Notes: a model not told the origin generated them from the sequence alone. Positions 27,658 through 36,530 are shown, numbered from the stretch's first letter. The stretch: DNA of 52,275 nucleotides from Brachyspira sp. G79 (GCF_002379365.1 NZ_JQIU01000008.1:213085-265359), one strand, 5' to 3'. Numbers and translations are program-made.

Positions 27658-27686
27658 AGTATAGTAAAAAAAATATAACTTTTCAA
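27658..27686 (-). promoter_or_regulatory. sigma-70-type promoter of glgC
   Basis: On the minus strand TTGAAA (27681-27686) and TATACT (27658-27663) are 17 bases apart, 45 bases before the glgC start. Confidence 0.65.
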
Positions 27687-27689
27687 GAA

Positions 27690-28475
27690 CTATAATACAT
27701 TAAAACGTTTTAAGGCATTATAAATACCGTCGTTATCAACATCATCAGTAATATAGTCAGCCGCTAATTTTACTTCTTTATTTGCATTACCCATAGCTAC
27801 TCCTATAGCAGAATGCTCTATCATAGTAACATCGTTTCCGCCATCTCCGAAAGACATAGTTTCGGATATATCTATTTTATAATGTTCTATCATTTTATCT
27901 ATTCCTATATGTTTTCCGCCGCCTTTAGTATTTACATCAGTAAAGGCTGGATGCCATCTGCTTGATTCGCAGTTTTTAAATATGTTTTTCATAAGTTCTT
28001 TTTCTTTTTTTTCATCTACAAACAGATTTATCTGCAGAATATCATCTATATTTTGTTCTAAAAACTCATAATAATTGTCTACTCTAGGTATTGGAAGGTT
28101 TATTGATTTTGAAACTTCTTCCACTTCTTTAGTAACATAATTAATAAATATTCCGTTATTTGTCATAATAGAGCAGGGGAAGTTTTCTTTATTTTTAAGA
28201 TAGTCTATTAAAGAATAAATTTCTTCTCTTGCTATAGAATGTCTGTAAATAGATTTTTCTCCTATATAGCAGTCAAAACCATTTGCTGTTATATATCCGT
28301 CAAATTCTAAATTATCCAAATTATTTATATGCTTTTTTATTCTTCCAGTTGCTATAAATAGCTTTATTCCTTTATCTCTTAATTGCTTAATAGCCTCTTT
28401 TGAAGAATCCGAAACTTTGTGAGTATTAAAACTAACTAAAGTACCGTCTATGTCAAAAAATACTGCTTTTATCAT
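27690..28475 (-). CDS. Cof-type HAD-IIB phosphatase (second of a tandem pair)
   Basis: This 261-residue hydrolase belongs to the Cof/YidA group of haloacid dehalogenase-like sugar-phosphate phosphatases. Motif I is VFFDIDGTL (nucleophile D8, acid D10), motif II IATGR, and motif IV SFGDGGNDVTMIEHSAIGVAMGNA. The cap domain lies between about 80 and 180. It is a close paralogue of the gene just upstream; their first 16 residues are identical. The gap between them is 24 bases with an AAGGAT ribosome site, so they form an operon. The substrate is unknown; sugar or nucleotide phosphates are usual for the family. Confidence 0.9.
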   Translation of the reverse strand: MIKAVFFDIDGTLVSFNTHKVSDSSKEAIKQLRDKGIKLFIATGRIKKHINNLDNLEFDGYITANGFDCYIGEKSIYRHSIAREEIYSLIDYLKNKENFPCSIMTNNGIFINYVTKEVEEVSKSINLPIPRVDNYYEFLEQNIDDILQINLFVDEKKEKELMKNIFKNCESSRWHPAFTDVNTKGGGKHIGIDKMIEHYKIDISETMSFGDGGNDVTMIEHSAIGVAMGNANKEVKLAADYITDDVDNDGIYNALKRFNVL

Positions 28476-28499
28476 AATAAAAAATCCTTAATTATATAA

Positions 28500-29297
28500 C
28501 TAATCTATCAAATTAAAATGCTTAAGTGCTTTATATACCCCTTCATCGTCAACACTTTCTGTAATATAGTTAGCTGCTTCTTTTACATTATCATTAGCAT
28601 TGCCCATAGCAACTCCTATAGCAGCATGTTTAATCATTCCTAAATCATTACCTCCGTCTCCAAAAGCCATTGTTTCAGATAAGTCTATTTTATAATGTTC
28701 TATAATCTTATCTATTCCTATATCTTTTCCTCCACCTTTAGGATTAACATCAGCAAATGAAAAATGCCATCTGCTTGATATGCTGTTTTTTAGTATGTTT
28801 TCCATTAAATATTTCTCTTTATTCTCATCTACAAATATATTAAGCTGAACAATTTCTTCATAATTATTTTTTATATAATCATTAAAATCTATAGTATCTG
28901 GAACTTTTACATTAGCCATGCCATAGAGCATATTTATAACATCATCAGTATAATTGAGAAATATGTTATCGGTTGTTATAATAGTACAAGGAAATTCATC
29001 TTTATCAAGATAGTTCATCAAAGAAAATAAATCATCTTTATTTATTGAAACTTTATATATTTCTTTCATACTGTCATTATCTTTAATAATACAGCTGCAT
29101 CCGTTAAGTAATATATATCCGTCAAACTCTAAATCTTCTAAATTATCTATTTGAAATAAAGCTCTGCCGCTTGCTATAAAAACTTTTATACCTTTTTCTC
29201 TAAGTTCTCTAATAGCTTTCTTAGATAATTCAGATATTTTGTGTGTATTAAAACTAACTAAAGTACCGTCTATATCAAAAAATACTGCTTTTATCAT
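28500..29297 (-). CDS. Cof-type HAD-IIB phosphatase (first of a tandem pair)
   Basis: This is a 265-residue paralogue of the downstream phosphatase, with the same motifs: VFFDIDGTLVSFNTHK at the N-terminus, IASGR, and FGDGGNDLGMIKHAAIGVAMGNA near residue 210. The cap regions differ more than the cores, which suggests different substrates after duplication. It is the first gene of the pair and follows a good promoter. The pair sits between glgC and glgA, which makes a sugar phosphate plausible but does not prove it. Confidence 0.9.
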   Translation of the reverse strand: MIKAVFFDIDGTLVSFNTHKISELSKKAIRELREKGIKVFIASGRALFQIDNLEDLEFDGYILLNGCSCIIKDNDSMKEIYKVSINKDDLFSLMNYLDKDEFPCTIITTDNIFLNYTDDVINMLYGMANVKVPDTIDFNDYIKNNYEEIVQLNIFVDENKEKYLMENILKNSISSRWHFSFADVNPKGGGKDIGIDKIIEHYKIDLSETMAFGDGGNDLGMIKHAAIGVAMGNANDNVKEAANYITESVDDEGVYKALKHFNLID

Positions 29298-29331
29298 TGT
29301 AATAACCCATTATATTATTTTTTCGAGAAAT

Positions 29332-29360
29332 ATTATAATACAAGAGAAAAAGTTTTTCAA
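29332..29360 (-). promoter_or_regulatory. sigma-70-type promoter of the HAD phosphatase pair
   Basis: On the minus strand TTGAAA (29355-29360) and a perfect TATAAT (29332-29337) are 17 bases apart, 34 bases before the first start codon. Confidence 0.7.
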
Positions 29361-29437
29361 ATATTTTTTAGGAATAAAATATATTAAATTTATTTAATAA
29401 TTATTTTTTAATTATTAAAAATAAAATTGATTATAAA

Positions 29438-29470
29438 ATAAAAGACCTAAATAATTTTAGGCCTTTTATA
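29438..29470 (-). terminator. rho-independent terminator after the DJ-1-like gene
   Basis: On the minus strand AAAAGGCCTAAAA pairs with TTTAGGTCTTTT (one G:U) around a short loop, followed by ATTTTAT. It lies 20 bases past the stop codon. Confidence 0.7.
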
Positions 29471-29489
29471 AAAAATGACAGAATATTAT

Positions 29490-30014
29490 TTAAGATAAAC
29501 TGTTTAATACTCCAACAACAGCATTGGCAAAATCTTTAGAAGATGTAGGACCATTTGCAGTAACTATATTTCCAGATACAACAACATTTTCAGACATTAT
29601 ATTAGCATTACCATGTCTTACATGCGATTCATCAGCAGATAGACAGGTAACATTAATTCCCTCTAGTATTTTAGCATTAGCCATAATAACAACACCGCTT
29701 CCTATGCCTGCGACTATCTTTTGATTATCCAAAAATAATTTAGCAAGCCCCTGAGTACGCCAATCGTCCCATAAAGTAATACAGCCTATACCGCCTATAA
29801 ATACAACAGCATCAAATTCTACAGCATCAACCTCACTAAATAGTAAATCTATATTGGTCATACCGCCTAATTTACCCTGAGCAGTACCTATAAATGTAGA
29901 TGATACTTTTGTTTTATATCCTGCATTTTCAAAAATTTTCTTGCTTTCAAAATATTCTTCATCTTGAAAATTCTGACCAGACATTACATATAAAATATTA
30001 TTAGTTTTTTCCAT
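29490..30014 (-). CDS. DJ-1/PfpI superfamily protein lacking the usual cysteine
   Basis: This 174-residue protein has the flavodoxin-like DJ-1/PfpI core: ILYVMSGQNFQDEEY at the start, DAVVFIGGIGCITLW in the middle, KIVAGIGSGVVIMANAKIL at the nucleophile elbow, and VVSGNIVTANGPTSSKDFANAVV at the end. Members normally have cysteine in an AIC-type turn at the elbow. Here the turn reads A-G-I-G105-S106, so the nucleophile is missing, although S106 is next to it. I chose ATG 30014 with GGAG ten bases upstream. It follows glgA by 35 bases and is probably co-transcribed. Glyoxalase or protease activity is unlikely without cysteine. Confidence 0.85.
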   Translation of the reverse strand: MEKTNNILYVMSGQNFQDEEYFESKKIFENAGYKTKVSSTFIGTAQGKLGGMTNIDLLFSEVDAVEFDAVVFIGGIGCITLWDDWRTQGLAKLFLDNQKIVAGIGSGVVIMANAKILEGINVTCLSADESHVRHGNANIMSENVVVSGNIVTANGPTSSKDFANAVVGVLNSLS

Positions 30015-30049
30015 TAATTGATTTCTCCAGTTATTATTAATATAATTTT

Positions 30050-31543
30050 TTATAATCCGCAATTTTTATCATAGTTATTTTTATTTAAAATAGCAAGTTC
30101 ATATGCTTTAACATATTCTTTAGCACTTTTTTCCCAAGAGTTATCTATTTTCATTCCTCTTTGCTGCATTTCATTAAATCTGTCTCTATGATCATAATAA
30201 ACACTTACAGCCCAGCCTATAGTATTATATAATGCTGATGGGGTAGAATCATAGAATTTAAAACCAGTACCTTCACCAGTTTGCTCATTGTAATTTTCAA
30301 CTGTATCTTCAAGTCCTCCAGTAGCATGTACAATAGGTAAAGTACCATATCTTAAAGAATACATTTGATTAAGTCCACAAGGCTCAAATAAAGAAGGCAT
30401 TACAAACAAATCGCATCCTGCTTCTATTAAGTGAGATAATTCATTACTGTATCCTATATAAGAGCCAACTCTTCCAGGATATCTTTTAGGTAAATCACCA
30501 AAGAAACCTTCTAATCCCTTATCTCCAGTACCTAGTATGCAGAATTGAACTTTCATATTATTAATTAATGGGTCTATTATAGAAGCTATAAAATGGTATC
30601 CTTTTTGATCAACAAATCTTCCAATAGCACCTATTAATACAACACCATCATCTTCTTCAAGAAGGAATCTTTTTTGAAGTTCCTTTTTGCATATTTTTTT
30701 ACCTTCCATTTTATCAGCAGAATAATTAGCAGGTATAAATTTATCTTTTTCAGGAGACCAAACATTTTCATCAATACCGTTAAGTATTCCAAAGAAACTT
30801 GTAGTTTTATTTTGCAAATAAGGTGCCATACCATGTCCGCCATAAGGAGAAGAAATTTCTTTAGCATAAGTAGGACTTACTGTTGTAACTACATCTGCAA
30901 AGAATATACCGCCTTTAAGGAAATTGATGTTGCCATGATCTTCAAAAGTGTCTGGACTAAAATTGTTCCAGCCCAAACCTAAATAGTCATAAGTTGTATT
31001 TGCACTGTATATACCTTGATAATTTGCATTATGTATTGTAAGGAGACTTGCTGCATGTCCTACTGGGTCATTCCAGTGCCAAGTTTTTATATAAGCTGGA
31101 ATTGCTGCAGTCTGCCAGTCATTAGCATGTACAACATCCACATTAAGCTGCAAATCTTTGCATAACTGTAAAGCTGCTCTTGAGAAAAATCCGAATCTCC
31201 AAGCATTATCTTGATAATCATTAAAAGAAGCATCATGATAAAGCCCGTCTCTGCTGAAGAAACTATGATGCTCTATAAAATAAAAATCTATTCCGTCTTT
31301 TACTGTCTTAAATACAGAACACCATTCTTCTCCGTTACCCATCCATACTCCCATAGTAGGAAGAACATTTTCTAGGTAGCAATCCTGAAAATTAATATCT
31401 CTGTATTTTGGAAGTACTACGCATACTTCTACACCTAATTTTTTGAGATATATTGGTAAAGAACCGACAACATCAGCAAGTCCCCCAGTTTTTATAAATG
31501 GGGCAGCTTCAGAAGATGCTATCATAACTTTCATTTTTGACAT
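30050..31543 (-). CDS. glgA: glycogen synthase (ADP-glucose type)
   Basis: This GT5 glycosyltransferase extends alpha-1,4-glucan chains from ADP-glucose. The 497 residues start with the classic KVMIASSEAAPFIKTGGLADVVGSLP, where the KTGGL loop binds ADP-glucose. The VHANDWQTAAIPAY segment, GRFVDQKGYH and the C-terminal MPSLFEPCGLNQMYSLRYGTLPIVHATGGLEDTV, with the acidic active-site EPCG motif, follow. TAGGAG precedes the ATG. With glgC nearby the first two steps of glycogen synthesis are encoded here; no branching enzyme is in the window. Confidence 0.96.
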   Translation of the reverse strand: MSKMKVMIASSEAAPFIKTGGLADVVGSLPIYLKKLGVEVCVVLPKYRDINFQDCYLENVLPTMGVWMGNGEEWCSVFKTVKDGIDFYFIEHHSFFSRDGLYHDASFNDYQDNAWRFGFFSRAALQLCKDLQLNVDVVHANDWQTAAIPAYIKTWHWNDPVGHAASLLTIHNANYQGIYSANTTYDYLGLGWNNFSPDTFEDHGNINFLKGGIFFADVVTTVSPTYAKEISSPYGGHGMAPYLQNKTTSFFGILNGIDENVWSPEKDKFIPANYSADKMEGKKICKKELQKRFLLEEDDGVVLIGAIGRFVDQKGYHFIASIIDPLINNMKVQFCILGTGDKGLEGFFGDLPKRYPGRVGSYIGYSNELSHLIEAGCDLFVMPSLFEPCGLNQMYSLRYGTLPIVHATGGLEDTVENYNEQTGEGTGFKFYDSTPSALYNTIGWAVSVYYDHRDRFNEMQQRGMKIDNSWEKSAKEYVKAYELAILNKNNYDKNCGL

Positions 31544-31653
31544 AATAAACTCCTAAACTTTGGAATATATTTTAAATATATAACTTTATTTAAAAAGTTC
31601 AAGTAAAATTATTATTGTTAGAATCTTATTACAGTAAAAGTTTGGTAAAAATA

Positions 31654-31694
31654 AAAGAATTCTATCAATTTATTAAAAATCAATAGAATTCTTT
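31654..31694 (-). terminator. rho-independent terminator after greA
   Basis: AAAGAATTCTAT (31654-31665) and ATAGAATTCTTT (31683-31694) form a perfect 12-base stem. On the minus strand it is followed by TTATTTTTA. It sits between greA and glgA, both on the minus strand. Confidence 0.7.
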
Positions 31695-31720
31695 ATAAAA
31701 AATAAATGTTTATAATAAAA

Positions 31721-32185
31721 TTATATATTAATTTCTAATATCTCTAAGACTTTATCACCAGCAGGCACTTTTATAGTAACTACATCACCAACTTTTTTTG
31801 CCAATAAACCTTTAGCAATAGGAGTTACTATAGTTATTTCATTTTTGCTCATATCTGCTTCTAATTCGCCTACTATTCTGTATTCAAAAACAGCATTTCT
31901 GTTTTTATCTTTTACCTTTACTCTTTTGCCGAAAGTTACAGTATTTTTATCTAAAGAAGAAGGGTCTATTATTTCGCATCCTGCTAAATCCCCTTCAAGC
32001 TTTGATATCTGAGCATTTAATAATCCTTGTCTTTCTTTTGCAGCATGATACTCAGCATTTTCTTTTAAATCGCCTTTTTCTCTTGCTTCTGCAATAATAG
32101 CTGGTAAAGTTTCAAACTCTGCTTTAAGTTCAGCTAGTTTTGCCTTTACTTTGTCATATCCTTCTTTTGTTATTGGTTTTGCCAT
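31721..32185 (-). CDS. greA: transcription elongation factor GreA
   Basis: GreA rescues backtracked RNA polymerase by stimulating cleavage of the transcript 3' end. The 154 residues are the normal size. The N-terminal coiled coil has the active-site tip with acidic residues (AREKGDLKENAEYHAAKERQ, about 35-55), and the C-terminal FKBP-like domain has VTPIAKGLLAKKVGDVV. The ATG is preceded by AAGGATATT. It has its own promoter and terminator and is a stand-alone gene. Confidence 0.96.
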   Translation of the reverse strand: MAKPITKEGYDKVKAKLAELKAEFETLPAIIAEAREKGDLKENAEYHAAKERQGLLNAQISKLEGDLAGCEIIDPSSLDKNTVTFGKRVKVKDKNRNAVFEYRIVGELEADMSKNEITIVTPIAKGLLAKKVGDVVTIKVPAGDKVLEILEINI

Positions 32186-32220
32186 AATTTAATATCCTTA
32201 AATATTATAATAATCTTGAT

Positions 32221-32248
32221 ATTATAAACTATTTTTAAATATTTACAA
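32221..32248 (-). promoter_or_regulatory. sigma-70-type promoter of greA
   Basis: On the minus strand TTGTAA (32243-32248) and a perfect TATAAT (32221-32226) are 16 bases apart, 35 bases before the greA start. Confidence 0.6.
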
Positions 32249-32257
32249 ACAAAAAGG

Positions 32258-33745
32258 TTAATGATTAAACTTAAAACTAGAAAGTTTATATATAATTATA
32301 TTCATTTCTCCTAGAATTTTAAAAGAATATTCTAAAGGATAATACCTAGTAGTGAATGCTAATTCTCCGTCATTAATAAATAATTCTAAAGATGAAGTGT
32401 CTGCCATTATTCTAATATTTTTAAGATTTTCTAAATATGCACTTCTTTTATTTCTGCCTCCGCCTATTGTTTTTCCAGTATCTCCTACAAACTCTAATAT
32501 AAACTTATTATCTTTATATTTTATGCCTAGACCTTCTGATATAATAATTTCAAAATTTTTTATTTTATCTGTTTTTATATTATCCATTATAACTTCATAA
32601 GAATTAATATCATTATTAATTAAATTCTCTGATAATGTATTATTAGACAATTTATTTTCAAATATTTTTTTCTCTCTTAATTTTTCTAAACTCCTATGAG
32701 GTTTTTGATACAGTATTCCGTTTTTGAAACTTAATTCTCTTGGTATTGTAAGACAATGCTGCCAGCCGTATTCAACTGTTAAATTTTTATGAATATCTTC
32801 TGTGTCTGGAACACTCATCCATCCTATAATAACTCTATTTCCATTTTCATCTAAAAATGTCTGAGGGGCATAAAAGTCAAAACCTCTATCTAGTACGGTA
32901 AAATTACTAACTTCAATAGATTCTTTATTTTTATAATCATCATTGATTAGAAAATATCCAGAAAGATATAAGTTTTCATATATGCTTTCAATTTGTTTTA
33001 CACCTTGAGGACATGTTATTAAAATATCCTGACCGTCTAAATTAAACAAGTCTGGACATTCCCACATATACCCAAAAATATCTTTTGTATGTATGGTGCT
33101 TGTATGTGTCCATTTTATTTTATCTTTAGAAGAAAATATAAGTACTTCGCCTATATCATTATTTCTGTCAATGCCGTATTTCCTAGCCCCCTGAACCATA
33201 TAATAAGAGTCATTTTCTTTCCATACTTTAGGGTCTCTTATATGATTGGTTATATCTTTAGGATAGTCTTTCATTTCCATAAGGCATTCTTTTTCGGAGA
33301 AGTTAATACCATCTTCAGAAACTGTAAGCATAGTATTAGCTTCTCTTCCGCTTTCTATATAGTCATGACTGCCTAAAAGTTTTACATTTCCAGTATAATA
33401 AATATATAGTTTATCATCTTCTATGAATGCAGAACCTGAATACACGCCATGACAATCGTATTTTTCATCTGGATATATAGAAACTCCAACATATTTATAA
33501 TTGATTAAATCTTTAGTTTGATAATGTCCCCAAAATTTTAATCCGCCTTCTGTTTCAAATGGAGAATATTGAAAAAATATATTGTATATTCCCTTGAAGT
33601 ATGATAATCCGTTAGGATCATTAAGCCAGCCTACTGGAGGCATTAGATGAAAATTTAATCTCCATTTATCTTTTATATTTTTTTTTAAGTACTCATTTTC
33701 TTTTTGTATTATAGCTTCTTTAAAAATCTTACTGACTAGATTCAT
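32258..33745 (-). CDS. scrB: sucrose-6-phosphate hydrolase (GH32)
   Basis: This cytoplasmic enzyme splits sucrose-6-phosphate, made by the PTS, into glucose-6-phosphate and fructose. The 495 residues show the GH32 residues: WLNDPNG with nucleophile D43, the transition-state aspartate in HIRDPKVW, and the acid/base glutamate in MWECPDLF. A C-terminal beta-sandwich follows from about residue 350. AGAGG lies nine bases before the ATG. It is downstream of the PTS gene on the same strand, separated by 142 bases containing a long hairpin. Fructan or sucrose hydrolysis is possible for the family, but the PTS neighbour and absence of a signal peptide favour the phosphorylated substrate. Confidence 0.92.
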   Translation of the reverse strand: MNLVSKIFKEAIIQKENEYLKKNIKDKWRLNFHLMPPVGWLNDPNGLSYFKGIYNIFFQYSPFETEGGLKFWGHYQTKDLINYKYVGVSIYPDEKYDCHGVYSGSAFIEDDKLYIYYTGNVKLLGSHDYIESGREANTMLTVSEDGINFSEKECLMEMKDYPKDITNHIRDPKVWKENDSYYMVQGARKYGIDRNNDIGEVLIFSSKDKIKWTHTSTIHTKDIFGYMWECPDLFNLDGQDILITCPQGVKQIESIYENLYLSGYFLINDDYKNKESIEVSNFTVLDRGFDFYAPQTFLDENGNRVIIGWMSVPDTEDIHKNLTVEYGWQHCLTIPRELSFKNGILYQKPHRSLEKLREKKIFENKLSNNTLSENLINNDINSYEVIMDNIKTDKIKNFEIIISEGLGIKYKDNKFILEFVGDTGKTIGGGRNKRSAYLENLKNIRIMADTSSLELFINDGELAFTTRYYPLEYSFKILGEMNIIIYKLSSFKFNH

Positions 33746-33795
33746 TATGGAATTCCTCTTTTATGTTTTTTATCTTTTATCATTTTTAATAAATA

Positions 33796-33834
33796 CTTAA
33801 TATCATGCATATTTTTTATATGCATGATATTAAG
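33796..33834 (-). promoter_or_regulatory. perfect 17-base hairpin between scrA and scrB
   Basis: CTTAATATCATGCATAT (33796-33812) and ATATGCATGATATTAAG (33818-33834) are exact reverse complements around five T. No uridine run follows on the transcribed (minus) strand, so it is less likely a simple terminator. It may be an mRNA-stability or processing element that sets the scrA to scrB ratio. Confidence 0.65.
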
Positions 33835-33887
33835 CAGAACAAATAATTTTTATTGGATTTATGTATAAATTATCTATATATCAAAGT

Positions 33888-35312
33888 CTATTCATCATCT
33901 TCCTGCATATACTCTTTAGGTACTCCGAAGAACCAAGTAATAGCAAATGATAAAACTATTGTTAGTATTGCTACAGAAATATAGCCTATTAATTGTTTAG
34001 TATCATATATATAAAGCAATATACCTGGTATACCAGTAACACCGTTAGCAGTACCTTGTAGATTTAATAGTCTTACAATCAAACCAGTAATACCAGAGGC
34101 AATAGCACCGCATACCATAGGTTTTATACCGTATCTTATATTAATACCAAATATTGCAGGTTCTGTAATACCAAGCCAAGCTGATAAAGTAGCACCGTAA
34201 CCCATAGCTTTTACACTTTTTCTTCTTGTTTTTAATGTAACAGCAAGACAAGCAGCACCAGCAGCTAAGTTAGCAACACTTAAAAGAGGATTAATAGGGT
34301 TTAATGCTGTAGCAGCAAGAAGAGATATTTCTATTAAGTTCATTATATGGTGAACACCAGTAACAACTATAAATATTATCCCAAATCCTATTATCAATCC
34401 TCCCAAACCAAAAGGAAGAGATAATGAGAAGTTTATGGCTATTAATATCCATTGTTCTACTGTATGAAATATAGGTCCTATTACAGCCAAAGATAATAAT
34501 AACATTATAAGCAAAGTTAAAAAAGGAGTAGCCAATATATCTATGATGTTTGGTATTATTTTTCTTAATTTTAATTCTAGTTTTGAACCTATCATACCTG
34601 CAATAAGTGCTGGCAGTATACTTCCCTGATATCCGACTATAGGTATAAATCCAAATAACATTATAGGTTTAATACCGCTGTCTGGATTTGCAACTAAATA
34701 AGCATTAGGCAAAGCAGGGGAAACAAGCATTAATCCGAGTAAGATACCCAAAATAGGAGATCCTCCAAATACCCTAAATGCAGACCAGCACACTAAAGCA
34801 GGCAAAAAAGCAAAAGTGGTTTCTGTTAACACACTCATAAAAGTCATAACAGAAACAGGTATATTAGAAACTTGCAGATTAAATAATCCTAGGAAACTGT
34901 CATTAATCAATGCACCTTTAAGCCCCAAAAATAAACCAGTTGCTATCATAGCAGGCATTATAGGTACAAATACATCAGCAAATATACGTATGAATTTTCT
35001 GAATTTATTTTTATCATCTGTTTTTTTTACATCTTTATCATCATTTTTTTGAGAGCTAGCAGTAATACCTAATTTTATAACTTCATCATAAACTTTATTA
35101 ACTACACCAGTACCGAGTATTATTTGATATTGATCTGAATTAAAAAATACTCCCTTTACACCGTCTATTTTTTGTACTTCAGAGTCTTTTATGCTTTCTC
35201 TGTCTTTTACTATAAGTCTTAATCTTGTAGCACAGCATTCTGCCGAAATAATATTTTCTCTTTTTACTACTTTTACTATTTCTTCAGCAGTTTTTTTATA
35301 ATCTATAGCCAT
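33888..35312 (-). CDS. scrA: sucrose-type PTS permease, EIIBC
   Basis: This inner-membrane transporter imports and phosphorylates sucrose. The EIIB domain lies at the N-terminus, with the phosphorylated cysteine C27 in CCATRLRLIVKD. The EIIC domain of the glucose-sucrose family follows from about residue 105, with many hydrophobic helices and the GITEPAIFGIN signature. At 474 residues it ends without an EIIA domain, so it depends on a separate EIIA(Glc)-type protein; none is adjacent. It is divergent from scrR and has an operator at its promoter. Trehalose or beta-glucoside specificity is possible, but linkage to a GH32 gene favours sucrose. Confidence 0.9.
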   Translation of the reverse strand: MAIDYKKTAEEIVKVVKRENIISAECCATRLRLIVKDRESIKDSEVQKIDGVKGVFFNSDQYQIILGTGVVNKVYDEVIKLGITASSQKNDDKDVKKTDDKNKFRKFIRIFADVFVPIMPAMIATGLFLGLKGALINDSFLGLFNLQVSNIPVSVMTFMSVLTETTFAFLPALVCWSAFRVFGGSPILGILLGLMLVSPALPNAYLVANPDSGIKPIMLFGFIPIVGYQGSILPALIAGMIGSKLELKLRKIIPNIIDILATPFLTLLIMLLLSLAVIGPIFHTVEQWILIAINFSLSLPFGLGGLIIGFGIIFIVVTGVHHIMNLIEISLLAATALNPINPLLSVANLAAGAACLAVTLKTRRKSVKAMGYGATLSAWLGITEPAIFGINIRYGIKPMVCGAIASGITGLIVRLLNLQGTANGVTGIPGILLYIYDTKQLIGYISVAILTIVLSFAITWFFGVPKEYMQEDDE

Positions 35313-35342
35313 AATAAAAACCCCGTTATTATGATTTATATA

Positions 35343-35356
35343 TGTTATCGGTTACA
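35343..35356. promoter_or_regulatory. LacI-family operator (probable ScrR site)
   Basis: TGTTATCGGTTACA is an imperfect palindrome with the central CG typical of LacI/PurR-family operators. It lies about ten bases downstream of the scrA -10 box, where bound repressor would block transcription, and in the scrR-scrA divergent region. Confidence 0.75.
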
Positions 35357-35365
35357 TCGATTTTG

Positions 35366-35393
35366 ATTTTAACATTATTTTAGTATTTGTCAA
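35366..35393 (-). promoter_or_regulatory. sigma-70-type promoter of scrA-scrB
   Basis: On the minus strand a perfect TTGACA (35388-35393) and TAAAAT (35366-35371) are 16 bases apart, immediately before the operator. Confidence 0.65.
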
Positions 35394-35420
35394 GTCTATA
35401 TAGATAATAAATTTCAAAAT

Positions 35421-35448
35421 TTGTATTTTAATGTAAAAAGTATATAAT
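35421..35448 (+). promoter_or_regulatory. sigma-70-type promoter of scrR
   Basis: TTGTAT (35421-35426) and a perfect TATAAT (35443-35448) are 16 bases apart, 34 bases before the scrR start. Confidence 0.55.
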
Positions 35449-35482
35449 ATATTATATAATAGTATTTAGAGGTGATAATATA

Positions 35483-36481
35483 ATGAAAAGCGGTAAGGGT
35501 TCAAATAAGAAAATTACAATGAAAGATATTGCTGATTTAGCAGGTGTTACAAAAACTACTATATCACGCTATTTTAATGGAGGCTATATGAAAAAAGAAA
35601 CAAAAGAAAAAATAGCGAAGATAATAAAAAAATATAATTATGAGCCTAATACTTTTGCAAGACTTAATGCAAAACAAAGCCGTATGATAGGGATTATAGT
35701 TCCTGCATTAGATTCTATAGTAGGGTCAAGGGTATTAACTGGTCTTGAGAGAACTTTCAGAGAAAAACATTATATGCCTATAATAATGAATACTAATCAT
35801 CAGTCTGTTTTGGAACTTAAATATATAGAAAAGTTAAAAAGACTTAATGTTGATGGTATAGTTTTGAGTGCTACGGAAATAACAGATGAACATAGAAAAT
35901 TATTAAAAAAACTTGATATACCAATAGTTATTTACGGTCAGGAGTATAGCGATGGTATTAGCATAGTCAATGATGATTATAATGCAGGAGTTGAAATAGG
36001 GGAGTATATAGGAAGAAAAAAACATAAAAACGTAGGATTTATTGCAGTAGACGAAAAAGATGTTGCTATTGGTGTTACAAGGAGAAACGGAGTTTTGGAC
36101 GGTTTAAAAAATTATAATATAATAGATGTAAGTATAGCTATAGCCGATTTTTCATATGAAAGTGCTATGACGGCAACCGAAGAGCTTTTAAAATTTAAGA
36201 AATTAGATGCTATAATATGTTCTACAGATAGGCAGGCACATGGGGTATATAAAGTTATAAAAGAGAGAGGATTAAAAATGCCTGAAGATGTTTCTGTAAT
36301 ATCATTTGGAGGGTATGAAATTGATGAGATTATAGAACCGAGACTTTCTACAATAAAATTTGATTCTCTTAATGCTGGTATATGTGCAGCAAATACATTG
36401 ATAGATTTGATTAATAAAGTAGAAGTAAAAAATGTTTTGTATATTAATTATGAGTTTATAGAAGGCGAGAGCGTGAGATAA
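35483..36481 (+). CDS. scrR: LacI-family repressor of the sucrose locus
   Basis: This 332-residue regulator has an N-terminal LacI helix-turn-helix (TMKDIADLAGVTKTTISRYFNGG, about 11-33), the hinge segment and a periplasmic-binding-protein-like effector domain (RMIGIIVPALDSIVGSRVLTGLE onward). It lies divergent from the sucrose PTS gene, with a LacI-type palindrome between them, so sucrose or a phosphorylated sugar is the probable inducer. AGAGGTG precedes the ATG. The symbol is inferred from position rather than from the protein itself. Confidence 0.88.
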   Translation: MKSGKGSNKKITMKDIADLAGVTKTTISRYFNGGYMKKETKEKIAKIIKKYNYEPNTFARLNAKQSRMIGIIVPALDSIVGSRVLTGLERTFREKHYMPIIMNTNHQSVLELKYIEKLKRLNVDGIVLSATEITDEHRKLLKKLDIPIVIYGQEYSDGISIVNDDYNAGVEIGEYIGRKKHKNVGFIAVDEKDVAIGVTRRNGVLDGLKNYNIIDVSIAIADFSYESAMTATEELLKFKKLDAIICSTDRQAHGVYKVIKERGLKMPEDVSVISFGGYEIDEIIEPRLSTIKFDSLNAGICAANTLIDLINKVEVKNVLYINYEFIEGESVR

Positions 36482-36530
36482 ATATTTTTGATAAAATAAA
36501 AAATAATTCATATATATAATATAAATATAA

